Assembly: GCA_020072785.1 (NCBI GenBank)
Contig: JAIQGG010000002.1
Location: 1,116,001-1,180,000, forward strand
DNA: 64,000 bases
From: Terriglobia bacterium
GTDB lineage: Bacteria > Acidobacteriota > Terriglobia > Acidiferrales > UBA7541
Direction: 5' to 3'
The notes beneath the pieces are model-generated. The model had not been told where the DNA came from. It saw only the letters and a list, made by a program, of their open reading frames with translations, and did no database searches. The position numbers and the translations under genes were made by a program. Shown here piece after piece: positions 44,684 through 51,786 of this stretch. The number at the start of each line of letters is the position of its first letter. Positions within the stretch are counted from its first letter, which is position 1.

Positions 44684-46204
44684 CTACAGCTTCTCCGCTT
44701 CATCCAGCGCGGAGATCAACCGCTTCGTGCTCATGCTCAAGTTGACCGCCACTTCCGTGTCTTTCGCCTGCTTGGCGATGTCCACGCGTTCCTGCAGGCG
44801 GGAAGCCTCGACGCGCGCAATGCTGATGGCTCGCTCGAGGCTGGAGGCATTCCCGGTTTCCTTGGCTGCTTCCAATGCCGTGGTGACCAGCGCGCGGGCC
44901 ACCACCGCCCGGCGCAGATCTTCGGCGGAGGGGCCATCTTCGCTGACGAACGCGGTGACTTCCCAGGAGGGCAGCAGTACCCGGGCGGTCCCCAGGGAGA
45001 TGGTCGTCATCGAGCGGCCGCGGGTGGGTGGCGCTGCGATGAGTTGCTCCCAGATCTTCTCCATGCAGGTTTCGAAATCCAGCTCGGGGATGAGTGCTGC
45101 TGCAGGCTTTTCCCTGCGCGCGGCCGGCAGGTCGCTTTTCTGTGCCGCGGGCTTCGCACTGTCCGGCTTGGCGGCCGGTGCAGCCGGTGGCGAACCTTTC
45201 TTCGCCGCCGCGGGATGGGCGGCCGGCGGAACTGTTTTCGCAGCCGGTGCGGCGGCTGCGGGGGCGGGCTTGCCGCTCACGCGAGCCATGGCGCGCTCCA
45301 CGTCGCTGCGCAGGGCCAGCAGTTTTTCAAAGGCCTGGTTGACGGTGCGCTCGGTGTAGTCCTTCTGAAAAGGCTGCTTCCATTCGTCGGCGATCTGCCG
45401 GATCCTGGCCAGCGGCTCGGACGCGCTGAGGCCGAACTTCGTGCAATCCACCGTGCGCTCATGGGCCGCTTCTAGCTGGGTCAGCCCGCAGCGAATGGCG
45501 GTCAGGTCGGCATGCATCAGCTCGATCAGGGTCCTCCGCAGCATGAAATTGAAACGGATGAAGGCTAGCAGGGCGGAGGGATCGTAGAACATGTTGCCGG
45601 CGGAATCCTTCACGCGGCGGCCCTGCTCGATGAAATTGGTTTTCAGCATCGCGCCGAGGCTGCGCAGCGTGCCCAGGGTCTCGATGATGGTTTCGAGCGG
45701 CGCGCACCATTCCAGGGGAGCGGAGTCGACCTCGCCCAGGACCGGTTTCATCACCTGGGCCACGTCCTCGAGTTCGATTTTTGCGTGATAGGTCTTGGGC
45801 GGCGCGCACAGCGCGAAATACTGCACCAGCAGAAAATCGATCTTGTGGCGGTCGGTGTCGGACTTGATGGCCTTGCGCAGGTGCCGCAGGATCATCGCCC
45901 GCAGGCCGCCTTCATTGGCATTCAGCGAGGTCATCTGCAGCAGGTGGCGAAGCTGGTGGACCTGCACCTGGGTATCCACGGTATTGAGCCAGACGGTGAC
46001 CTGGTCGAAGATCTCGAGGCTGACGGTTTCCGGAAGAGCGGTCTTGTCCGGACCGAACAGCGGCTTTATCCCCACCTGCTTGGCGATGGCCATGTAGATC
46101 GGGAAGAGCGAGCGGGCTTCCGCCCACTGCCGGTCGCGCCCCGGATTGACGCGGGGGGCAGGCTTGCCGGCCGGCGAGGGCAGGGTTCTGGAAACAGTGG
46201 TCAC
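44684..46204 (-). CDS. Uncharacterised protein of 506 residues in the chemosensory operon
   Basis: I do not recognise a family. The start is GTG at 46204, overlapping the PilZ-like stop (GTGA). Residues about 25-300 are mostly helical, with FPIYMAIAKQVGIKPLF, LRHLLQMTSLNANEGGLRAMILRHLRK and FIRFNFMLRRTLIELMHADL. A long Ala/Pro/Lys-rich linker spans about 312-385. The last 115 residues form a second domain (ISLGTARVLLPSWEVTAF, then a coiled-coil-like helix). There is no signal peptide or membrane helix. Coupling to the PilZ-like gene and location before the receiver gene suggest a cytoplasmic adaptor of the array. Confidence 0.72.
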   Translation of the reverse strand: MTTVSRTLPSPAGKPAPRVNPGRDRQWAEARSLFPIYMAIAKQVGIKPLFGPDKTALPETVSLEIFDQVTVWLNTVDTQVQVHQLRHLLQMTSLNANEGGLRAMILRHLRKAIKSDTDRHKIDFLLVQYFALCAPPKTYHAKIELEDVAQVMKPVLGEVDSAPLEWCAPLETIIETLGTLRSLGAMLKTNFIEQGRRVKDSAGNMFYDPSALLAFIRFNFMLRRTLIELMHADLTAIRCGLTQLEAAHERTVDCTKFGLSASEPLARIRQIADEWKQPFQKDYTERTVNQAFEKLLALRSDVERAMARVSGKPAPAAAAPAAKTVPPAAHPAAAKKGSPPAAPAAKPDSAKPAAQKSDLPAARREKPAAALIPELDFETCMEKIWEQLIAAPPTRGRSMTTISLGTARVLLPSWEVTAFVSEDGPSAEDLRRAVVARALVTTALEAAKETGNASSLERAISIARVEASRLQERVDIAKQAKDTEVAVNLSMSTKRLISALDEAEKL

Positions 46205-46542
46205 GGCTGAACCATCCAATCGCAAGAGCCTTTCAGAAAGCGCACGGCCACAGCCTTCGAACCCTCGTGGTATTGCACTGCGATCACCGCAGCCTCTGCC
46301 GTTTTTCCGGTGCCGTTCTGTTCGACGCGGATGCGCTCGTCGAACTCGAGCGGCAGAGTGCAGCAGAAGATGGCGTGTTCGCTGGCGCTATACTCCACGA
46401 CGATCCGTTCCCGGAGACGTGCCTGGCCCGGCCGCAACGCGGTAATCTGCACCGCAATGCGAACCGGCAGGGCGCGTGGAAAAAAGCGCGCCAGCTGCTC
46501 CGCACAACTGCGTGCGGTCTCCGCGGCCAGTATTCCACCCAT
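46201..46542 (-). CDS. PilZ-like domain protein (degenerate), first gene of the Pil-Chp-like operon
   Basis: Protein of 113 residues from the ATG at 46542. LPVRIAVQITALRPGQARLRERIVVEYSASEHAIF, LEFDERIRVEQ and AAVIAVQYHEGSKAVAVRF have the strand pattern of PilZ barrels. The c-di-GMP motifs RxxxR and (D/N)xSxxG are not clear, so binding may be lost. It would be a protein-interaction form of PilZ, as in the type IV pilus PilZ protein. A sigma-54 type promoter lies about 104 nt upstream. Confidence 0.55.
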   Translation of the reverse strand: MGGILAAETARSCAEQLARFFPRALPVRIAVQITALRPGQARLRERIVVEYSASEHAIFCCTLPLEFDERIRVEQNGTGKTAEAAVIAVQYHEGSKAVAVRFLKGSCDWMVQP

Positions 46543-46645
46543 GCGTTTCACGTGGTCTCTCGCTTTACGTATCGTGCCGCTCGCCGCCCGGCCGCGTTCG
46601 AAACACACGAACCCGGCTTGGGCAGAGAAGCACCGCAGAGAAGCG

Positions 46646-46661
46646 TGCACGCTGCGCGCCA
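46646..46661 (-). promoter_or_regulatory. Sigma-54 (-24/-12) promoter of the Pil-Chp-like operon
   Basis: Minus-strand TGGCGCGCAGCGTGCA fits TGGCACG-N4-TTGCA with two changes, and has the required GG-N10-GC spacing. It points at the PilZ-like gene (start 46542), and two tandem CGTCTCA sites lie about 80-110 nt upstream. No better sigma-70 promoter is visible in this gap. Confidence 0.55.
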
Positions 46662-46742
46662 AAGTTCCAGATCCGGAAAAATTCATTAACTGGCTGAAAG
46701 GGCAAGGCTTAGAGAAGAGCTTTGGCAGGACTGTGGCTCACG

Positions 46743-46770
46743 CGTCTCAGGATGACACAGCGGCGTCTCA
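46743..46770. promoter_or_regulatory. Tandem enhancer-like sites CGTCTCA, 21 nt apart
   Basis: CGTCTCA occurs at 46743-46749 and 46764-46770, two helical turns apart, with a related GTCTC at 46772-46776. They lie upstream of the sigma-54 type promoter at 46646-46661 and are shared with the intergenic region at 51026-51185. This is the layout expected for an NtrC-type activator site. Confidence 0.5.
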
Positions 46771-46828
46771 GGTCTCGCCTCAGCCCTCACGCATTCTCGC
46801 AGGCTGGAGAGGGTCAATGCGGGACCGC

Positions 46829-48244
46829 TCAAGAGGCCGGGTCGGCGGCGGAGGTCACACCGGCGGCGGACTTTACCCCGATATTGTAACGTTTCAGCTT
46901 GCGATAGAGCGTGGCCCGGCTGATGCCGAGCATCTTGCCGGCCAGGGCTTTATCACCGTGCGCCTGTTCGAAAACGCGCACGATGGTCATGCGCTCCATT
47001 TCGGCCAGGGCCATGGTGGACAGGGCGGCATCGGCCGGCGCGGCGCTGCTGCCGTCGGCGGAGGCCTGCTCGGAGCGGATCGCCGGCGGAAGGTCGCCGC
47101 TGTCGATCGTGCGGCGGTCGCCCAGGGTCACGGCGCGGGCGACACAGTTTTCGAGCTCGCGAACGTTCCCCGGCCAATCGTACTGCAGCAGGCTCTTCAT
47201 CGCCGCGGCAGTCACCTGGATGTTCTCGCCGGGGGCGAAGCGGTCCAGAAAATGGTGCACGAGCATGGGAATATCCGAGCGGCGCTCGCGCAGGGAAGGG
47301 ATGTGCACGGTCACGACATTCAAGCGGAAATAGAGATCCTTCCGGAAGGTGCCGTCGCGATAGGCGGCTTCGAGGTCGCGGTTGGTCGCGGCAATGACCC
47401 GGACGTCGGTGGACACGCGGTCGTTGCTGCCGACGGGCCGCACTTCCTTTTCCTGGAGAACGCGCAGGAGTTTGGCCTGCATTTCCAGAGGCAGCTCGCC
47501 GATCTCGTCGAGGAAAATGGTGCCGCCGTTGGCCGCCTGGAAAAGGCCGGCCTTGGACTTGATGGCGCCGGTAAAGGCGCCCTTCTCATAGCCGAACAGC
47601 TCGCTTTCCATCAGCGTGGGCACCAGGGAGCCGCAGTCCACGGCGACGAAAGGGGTCTGAGCCAGCGAACCGCGGAAATGAATGGCCCGGGCCACCAGTT
47701 CTTTTCCCGTGCCGCTCTCGCCGAATATCAGCACCGGTGTGCGCGTGTCCTGCAGGCGGGAGATCATGCGCAGCACGTCCTGGATCTTGGCCGAAGTGCC
47801 CACGATTCCGCCCAGGCTTTCTTCGGCGTTTACACGCTCGCGCAAGAACTGGTTTTCCGCGACCAGGCGCACCTTCTCGGCCATGCGCTGCAGCAGCAGG
47901 CGCAGCTTCTCCACGCGGAAGGGCTTCTCGATGTAATCGTAGGCCCCGATCTTCATGGCGTCCACGGCCGATTCAATCGAGCCGTGCCCGGTCATGATGG
48001 CCACCTCGGTGCGCGGCAGTATGGCGCGGGCTTGGCGCAGCAGTTCCACGCCGGAGAGACTGGGCAGCTTGAGGTCGGTGAGAATCAGGTCGGGGGTGGC
48101 CGTGTCCAGCCTGGCGAGGGCTGCCTCCGCGCTCTCCGCCTCGGAGCAGGTAAAACCGAGGGTTTGGCCAATGGTCATGCACAGACGGCGGATGCTCTGT
48201 TCGTCGTCCACAATCAACAAACGGATTTTCAGATCGTCGCTCAT
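46829..48244 (-). CDS. NtrC-family sigma-54-dependent response regulator
   Basis: Protein of 471 residues. The receiver (7-120) has VDDEQ and D57 in LILTDLKLPS. The AAA+ domain (about 145-375) has Walker A GESGTGKE, GAFTGA in the sigma-54 contact loop, Walker B TIFLDEIGELP and the WPGNVRELEN lid. The Fis-type helix-turn-helix is near the C-terminus (DKALAGKMLGISRATLYRKLKRY). It should activate sigma-54 promoters when phosphorylated. It is the last gene of a kinase-receiver-regulator operon; candidate sites and promoters flank that operon on both sides. Confidence 0.95.
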   Translation of the reverse strand: MSDDLKIRLLIVDDEQSIRRLCMTIGQTLGFTCSEAESAEAALARLDTATPDLILTDLKLPSLSGVELLRQARAILPRTEVAIMTGHGSIESAVDAMKIGAYDYIEKPFRVEKLRLLLQRMAEKVRLVAENQFLRERVNAEESLGGIVGTSAKIQDVLRMISRLQDTRTPVLIFGESGTGKELVARAIHFRGSLAQTPFVAVDCGSLVPTLMESELFGYEKGAFTGAIKSKAGLFQAANGGTIFLDEIGELPLEMQAKLLRVLQEKEVRPVGSNDRVSTDVRVIAATNRDLEAAYRDGTFRKDLYFRLNVVTVHIPSLRERRSDIPMLVHHFLDRFAPGENIQVTAAAMKSLLQYDWPGNVRELENCVARAVTLGDRRTIDSGDLPPAIRSEQASADGSSAAPADAALSTMALAEMERMTIVRVFEQAHGDKALAGKMLGISRATLYRKLKRYNIGVKSAAGVTSAADPAS

Positions 48245-48639
48245 GGTTTTCCGAAGGTCTTCTCCACGACAGAAAGTAAGTGCTGGACTCGAAAAGGCTT
48301 TTCGATGCAGGGCGTGTCGCTGTTCTCGAGCAGTTCTTGGGTTTCGCTGTTGGCCGTATCCCCGCTGATCAGAATGATGCGCGCCGCCAGGTCCGGGCGG
48401 TTCTGGCGGATCCAGGCGTGCACTTCGGCGCCGTTGACGCTGCCGGGCATGCGAATGTCCGAAATGACGCCCCTGTAGTGGCCGTTCACAAGCTGCTGCA
48501 ATCCTTCCACGCCCGAGCAGACGGGAACGACGGAGTAGCCCCGGCGTTCCAGCGCGGCGCGGACGAACGCGATCACCGCAGCCTCGTCCTCGATCAGCAG
48601 AATGGGCAGGGAAGTGCGCGCCGCGGCGCTTACGCTCAT
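48241..48639 (-). CDS. Single-domain response regulator between kinase and NtrC-type regulator
   Basis: Receiver-only protein of 132 residues: LLIEDEA acidic pocket, D61 in GVISDIRMPG, Ser switch in IILISGD and lysine in CIEKPF. It overlaps the kinase stop and the regulator start by 4 nt each (ATGA). It could be a phosphate sink or a second output of the same kinase. Confidence 0.9.
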   Translation of the reverse strand: MSVSAAARTSLPILLIEDEAAVIAFVRAALERRGYSVVPVCSGVEGLQQLVNGHYRGVISDIRMPGSVNGAEVHAWIRQNRPDLAARIILISGDTANSETQELLENSDTPCIEKPFRVQHLLSVVEKTFGKP

Positions 48640-51002
48640 CGCCCAGCCTCCATCGCAGTTGCGGAGAGAGACGCCGCCCCGGCGGCGGGGATGCGCACGG
48701 CAAAGGTGCTGCCCTGGCCCCCGGCGTTATTCCAGCACTGAATCTCGCCGCTGTGGGCGCGCACAATCCCGTAGCAGATGCTTAGGCCCAGGCCGGTGCC
48801 TTTGCCAACCTGCTTGGTGGTGAAGAAGGGGTCGAAAATGCGGTCCGGATCGGAGATGCCCGTGCCGTTGTCGCTGATGGCCACCTCGATGTCCGGGCCC
48901 ACCCGGGAGGTGCGGATTTCGATCTTCCCCGGACGCTGCGCCTCCTGCACGGCGTCGTAAGCATTGTTCAGGATGTTCAGGAAGACTTGCTGGAGCTGCT
49001 GCGCATCGCCCAGCACCGGATCGAGATTCTCCTGCAGGGACTCCCGGACTTCGACGCCGTGGCTGGCGAAATCGTAGCTGCGCAGCTTGAGGGTCTGCCG
49101 CAGCACGGCATTGAGGTGCACGGGTTCGCGGCGCGCCGTGCGTTGCCGGGCGAAGCTGAGCAGGTCCTGTACGATTTCCTTGGTGCGCTGGGTCTCCTGC
49201 AGAATGATCTCCAGGTCCTGTCTGACCACGGCCGGGAGATCGGTATTTTCCAGCAGCAGGTCGGTGAAGCCGAGGATCGCCGCCAGGGGATTGTTGACCT
49301 CGTGGGCCACTCCGGAAACCAGCCGGCCCAGAGTGGCCATTTTCTCGGAGTGCGCCAGCTTGGCCTGCAGAATCGCCGCGTCGGTGATGTCCGTCATAAC
49401 CACGACAATGTTGTTTACCACGCCCTGCTCATCGCGCATGGGACTGAGGCTGACGGAAAAATGGCCCAGAGTGGCGTCCCCGCGGCGCATGCGCAGCTCG
49501 AGGTTTTCCATCTGCTGCCCGTGCGCGGTGGTCCCCAGGGCGGCGTCGAATTCCCGGCGCTGTGCGGGCTCCACCCAGTCCACCAGGCGGCGGCCGATCA
49601 ATTCGTTCTCGCGGTAGCCGGCGTCGTAGCAGCGGCGGTTGGCGTAGGTGATGAGCCCCGCCGTATCCAGCACCAGAATCATGCTCTGCGTGGCATTCAG
49701 GATCTTCTGGTTGAAATCCCGCTCGCGTTGCAGTTGCGCCTGGAAAATGCGCTGCTCGGTCACGTCCAGCATCAGCCCGCGGATTTGTGCGATCTCTCCC
49801 TGGGCATTGCGCACGGCGGTGATGTTTTGCAGGGTATGCAGCAGGGAGGCGTCCTTGCGCCGCAACGTCTCTTCGTAATTGCGCAGCACGCCGTGCTGGC
49901 GCAGGGTCAGCAGGACGCGTTCCCGCGAGGCCGGATCAGGATACAGGTGGCGGCTGACGTCGGCTCGCAGCAACTCGTCGCGCGAGCTGTACCCCAGCAT
50001 GCGCACCATGGCGTCATTCACATCCAGGAATTGCCCGCCCGGTGTGGCAAAGAACAATCCTTCCTGGATGCTGTTGAAGAGATCGCGGTAGCGCCGCTCG
50101 GCTTCCAGGCGGTCGGTGATGTCCCGGAGAACGTGAATCGTGCGCACGTCCTGGCCGGCGGCGCCGGGAGTTCGCGAGGTGGAGACCAGGTAGGTCCGCT
50201 CCTGCCCTGCCAGCATGTATTCCTCGCGGGCGCGCTGCGGATCCCGGCACAGCGGGCAGGGCAGCCCGCTGCCTTCCTCGGCAATCTGCCGCAGGCGGCT
50301 CATGGGCTCGCCGACCAGGGCCACTGGCGGCGCACCCAGTTCCGAAGCCAGCGAGCGATTGGTCCGCACGATCCTCCAGGATTGGTCATGGACCACGATG
50401 TAATCGGTGATGGCATCGATGTCTTCGACCCACTGGCGCTTGGAGCGCTCCAATTGCGAAAAGCGCCGGAAATTCACCAGCGAGAGGGAGGCATGGGAGG
50501 CCAGGGCCCGGAGCAGCCTCCGCTCGGATTCATCCAGGTGCTGCGCCGCGCGCACCACGCAGACGCAGCCGAACCGTTCGCCATCCCCGGAAACGATCTG
50601 CAGGAGAATGGTCTCCAGATTCTTTCGCGGAGCCTGCACCGCGGAAAATAGCACCCGGTCGAAGGGCAGCACGGCGATCTCTTCCGCTGCCGCGTCGGCC
50701 GTCTGGAGAATGGCCTTGGCGAGAAGTTTCTGGCGCGGATCCGCCTCGCGGCGCGGGGGCTCGTTGGAATAGAGCTCCGCATCCTCGCCCTGGAAAACGG
50801 CCACGGCGCACCAGTGGGCCTGCAGCAGGCGCGCGGCGCGCACGGCAAATTTTTGCAGGAATTCCGGAAGATTGCCGGACTGCACGGCGTCGAGCGCCAG
50901 GTCCATGAGTTCTTCGGCGCGGCGCGAGGCGGCGCGGACACCCGAAACTCCTCCCCGGCCGGAGGGAGTACGGCGAGACGAGAGGGCTTTAGCGCCACGC
51001 AT
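48636..51002 (-). CDS. Soluble PAS/GAF sensor histidine kinase
   Basis: Protein of 788 residues without membrane helices. Order: GAF-like (about 25-185), PAS (about 195-300) with a CxxC (LPCPLCRDP) that could bind metal or sense redox, a second PAS (about 303-420), a third PAS (about 430-545), HisKA with the histidine of GVAHEVNNPLAAILGF near 566, and HATPase (NAYDAV, DNGTGI, KGTGLGLSICYG). It is the probable phosphodonor for the receiver and NtrC-type regulator it is co-transcribed with. A sigma-70-like pair TTGACT-N16-GATAAC lies 55-82 nt upstream. Confidence 0.93.
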   Translation of the reverse strand: MRGAKALSSRRTPSGRGGVSGVRAASRRAEELMDLALDAVQSGNLPEFLQKFAVRAARLLQAHWCAVAVFQGEDAELYSNEPPRREADPRQKLLAKAILQTADAAAEEIAVLPFDRVLFSAVQAPRKNLETILLQIVSGDGERFGCVCVVRAAQHLDESERRLLRALASHASLSLVNFRRFSQLERSKRQWVEDIDAITDYIVVHDQSWRIVRTNRSLASELGAPPVALVGEPMSRLRQIAEEGSGLPCPLCRDPQRAREEYMLAGQERTYLVSTSRTPGAAGQDVRTIHVLRDITDRLEAERRYRDLFNSIQEGLFFATPGGQFLDVNDAMVRMLGYSSRDELLRADVSRHLYPDPASRERVLLTLRQHGVLRNYEETLRRKDASLLHTLQNITAVRNAQGEIAQIRGLMLDVTEQRIFQAQLQRERDFNQKILNATQSMILVLDTAGLITYANRRCYDAGYRENELIGRRLVDWVEPAQRREFDAALGTTAHGQQMENLELRMRRGDATLGHFSVSLSPMRDEQGVVNNIVVVMTDITDAAILQAKLAHSEKMATLGRLVSGVAHEVNNPLAAILGFTDLLLENTDLPAVVRQDLEIILQETQRTKEIVQDLLSFARQRTARREPVHLNAVLRQTLKLRSYDFASHGVEVRESLQENLDPVLGDAQQLQQVFLNILNNAYDAVQEAQRPGKIEIRTSRVGPDIEVAISDNGTGISDPDRIFDPFFTTKQVGKGTGLGLSICYGIVRAHSGEIQCWNNAGGQGSTFAVRIPAAGAASLSATAMEAGR

Positions 51003-51028
51003 CGGGGATCAGGGGGCTCTGCGTGCGT

Positions 51029-51044
51029 CTCAATGGTTATGCCA
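51029..51044 (-). promoter_or_regulatory. Imperfect sigma-54-like element before the kinase operon
   Basis: Minus-strand TGGCATAACCATTGAG has the TGGCA and TTG halves at correct spacing, but GA instead of GC at -12. It overlaps the CGTCTCA site at 51026-51032, so binding there could block it. It would start transcription about 15-20 nt before the kinase ATG. Confidence 0.3.
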
Positions 51045-51137
51045 GAGCATACCCACGTTATCTGTCAATCTCAAACTGAGTCAATCAAAGTTGAGACGCC
51101 TGGTGTTGAATCAACCACTCGCAGGAATCACCGCCAA

Positions 51138-51185
51138 CGTCTCACGCTGAGACCAATTGCCGTCTTTCCTCGACCCCTTGAGACG
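51138..51185. promoter_or_regulatory. Enhancer-like palindrome and third half-site
   Basis: CGTCTCACGCTGAGACC (51138-51154) is an inverted repeat, GTCTCA-N3-TGAGAC, and TGAGACG repeats at 51179-51185. They lie about 120-165 nt upstream of the plus-strand sigma-54-like promoter at 51304, a normal distance for an NtrC-type enhancer. Confidence 0.5.
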
Positions 51186-51303
51186 CTCGCGGGGTTTCTT
51201 CGGTGCGAGTTCTGGATCGGCTCCCTCTCCTAACTTGCAGTCCGAAAACAGCTTGTTTGCGATTTACGGAAATGCCGCGGGGTTTACCGCGCCTTTCGCG
51301 GCC

Positions 51304-51319
51304 TGGCCCTCGACGTGCC
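51304..51319 (+). promoter_or_regulatory. Sigma-54-like promoter of the second chemosensory operon
   Basis: TGGCCCTCGACGTGCC has GG and GC with 10 nt between them and TGC at -12. Transcription would start near 51331, 25-35 nt before the TonB-C gene. Upstream CGTCTCA/TGAGACG sites support it. Confidence 0.45.
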
Positions 51320-51364
51320 TTTCCATCCACGGGTGCGTTTCGTTCCTAAGGAGATATGACGGCA

Positions 51365-51709
51365 ATGAGAAATAAGTGGGCAGGTATCCTGATGGCAGTT
51401 CTGGTCTTAGGCCTTGCGGCGTCGGCTGGTTTTGCGCAGCACGGGACTGTCGAAGAAACGAAACGCAAGGTTCGTCTCAGAGTTGCTCCTTCGTATCCCG
51501 AGCTTGCTCAGCGCATGAACATCTCCGGCAAGGTCAAGCTGGAAATCGTGGTCGCACCGGATGGGGAAGTGCGGACCTCGCGAGTGATTGGCGGCCACCC
51601 CTTGCTGGTCAAGGCAGCGCAGGATGCCGTCAAGGAATGGAAGTTCGTTCCGGCCGCGGAAGAAACGACGGTGATAGTGGTATTCGAGTTCAATAGTCCG
51701 GCCAGGTAA
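51365..51709 (+). CDS. Small TonB C-terminal-domain protein with signal peptide
   Basis: Protein of 114 residues from the ATG at 51365 (AAGGAG 11 nt upstream); an ATG at 51356 lies only 2 nt after it and would add three residues. A signal peptide (MRNKWAGILMAVLVLGLAASAGFA) is followed by a TonB-C fold: YPELAQRMNISGKVKLEIVV, GEVRTSRVIGGHPLL, AAQDAVKEWKF. There is no TonB membrane anchor beyond the signal and no ExbBD, so it is a periplasmic or outer-membrane interacting module. It is the first gene before the MCP and might be a ligand or envelope partner for it. Confidence 0.82.
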   Translation: MRNKWAGILMAVLVLGLAASAGFAQHGTVEETKRKVRLRVAPSYPELAQRMNISGKVKLEIVVAPDGEVRTSRVIGGHPLLVKAAQDAVKEWKFVPAAEETTVIVVFEFNSPAR

Positions 51710-51786
51710 TCGAGAGACAATCCCCGAAGGGTAACGGCAGAGTAGCAGGGGGAAACGCGGTTTCACAGGAGTGGAGGGTTCCGGCA

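Larger units (their letters stand above)
51003..51364. other. Divergent control region between NtrC-type operon and second chemosensory operon
   Basis: About 360 nt without a gene. It contains CGTCTCA/TGAGACG-type sites at 51026-51032, 51092-51098, 51138-51144, 51148-51154 and 51179-51185. It also holds a sigma-70-like minus promoter (TTGACT complement at 51079-51084, GATAAC complement at 51057-51062) and sigma-54-like elements facing both ways. Confidence 0.6.
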
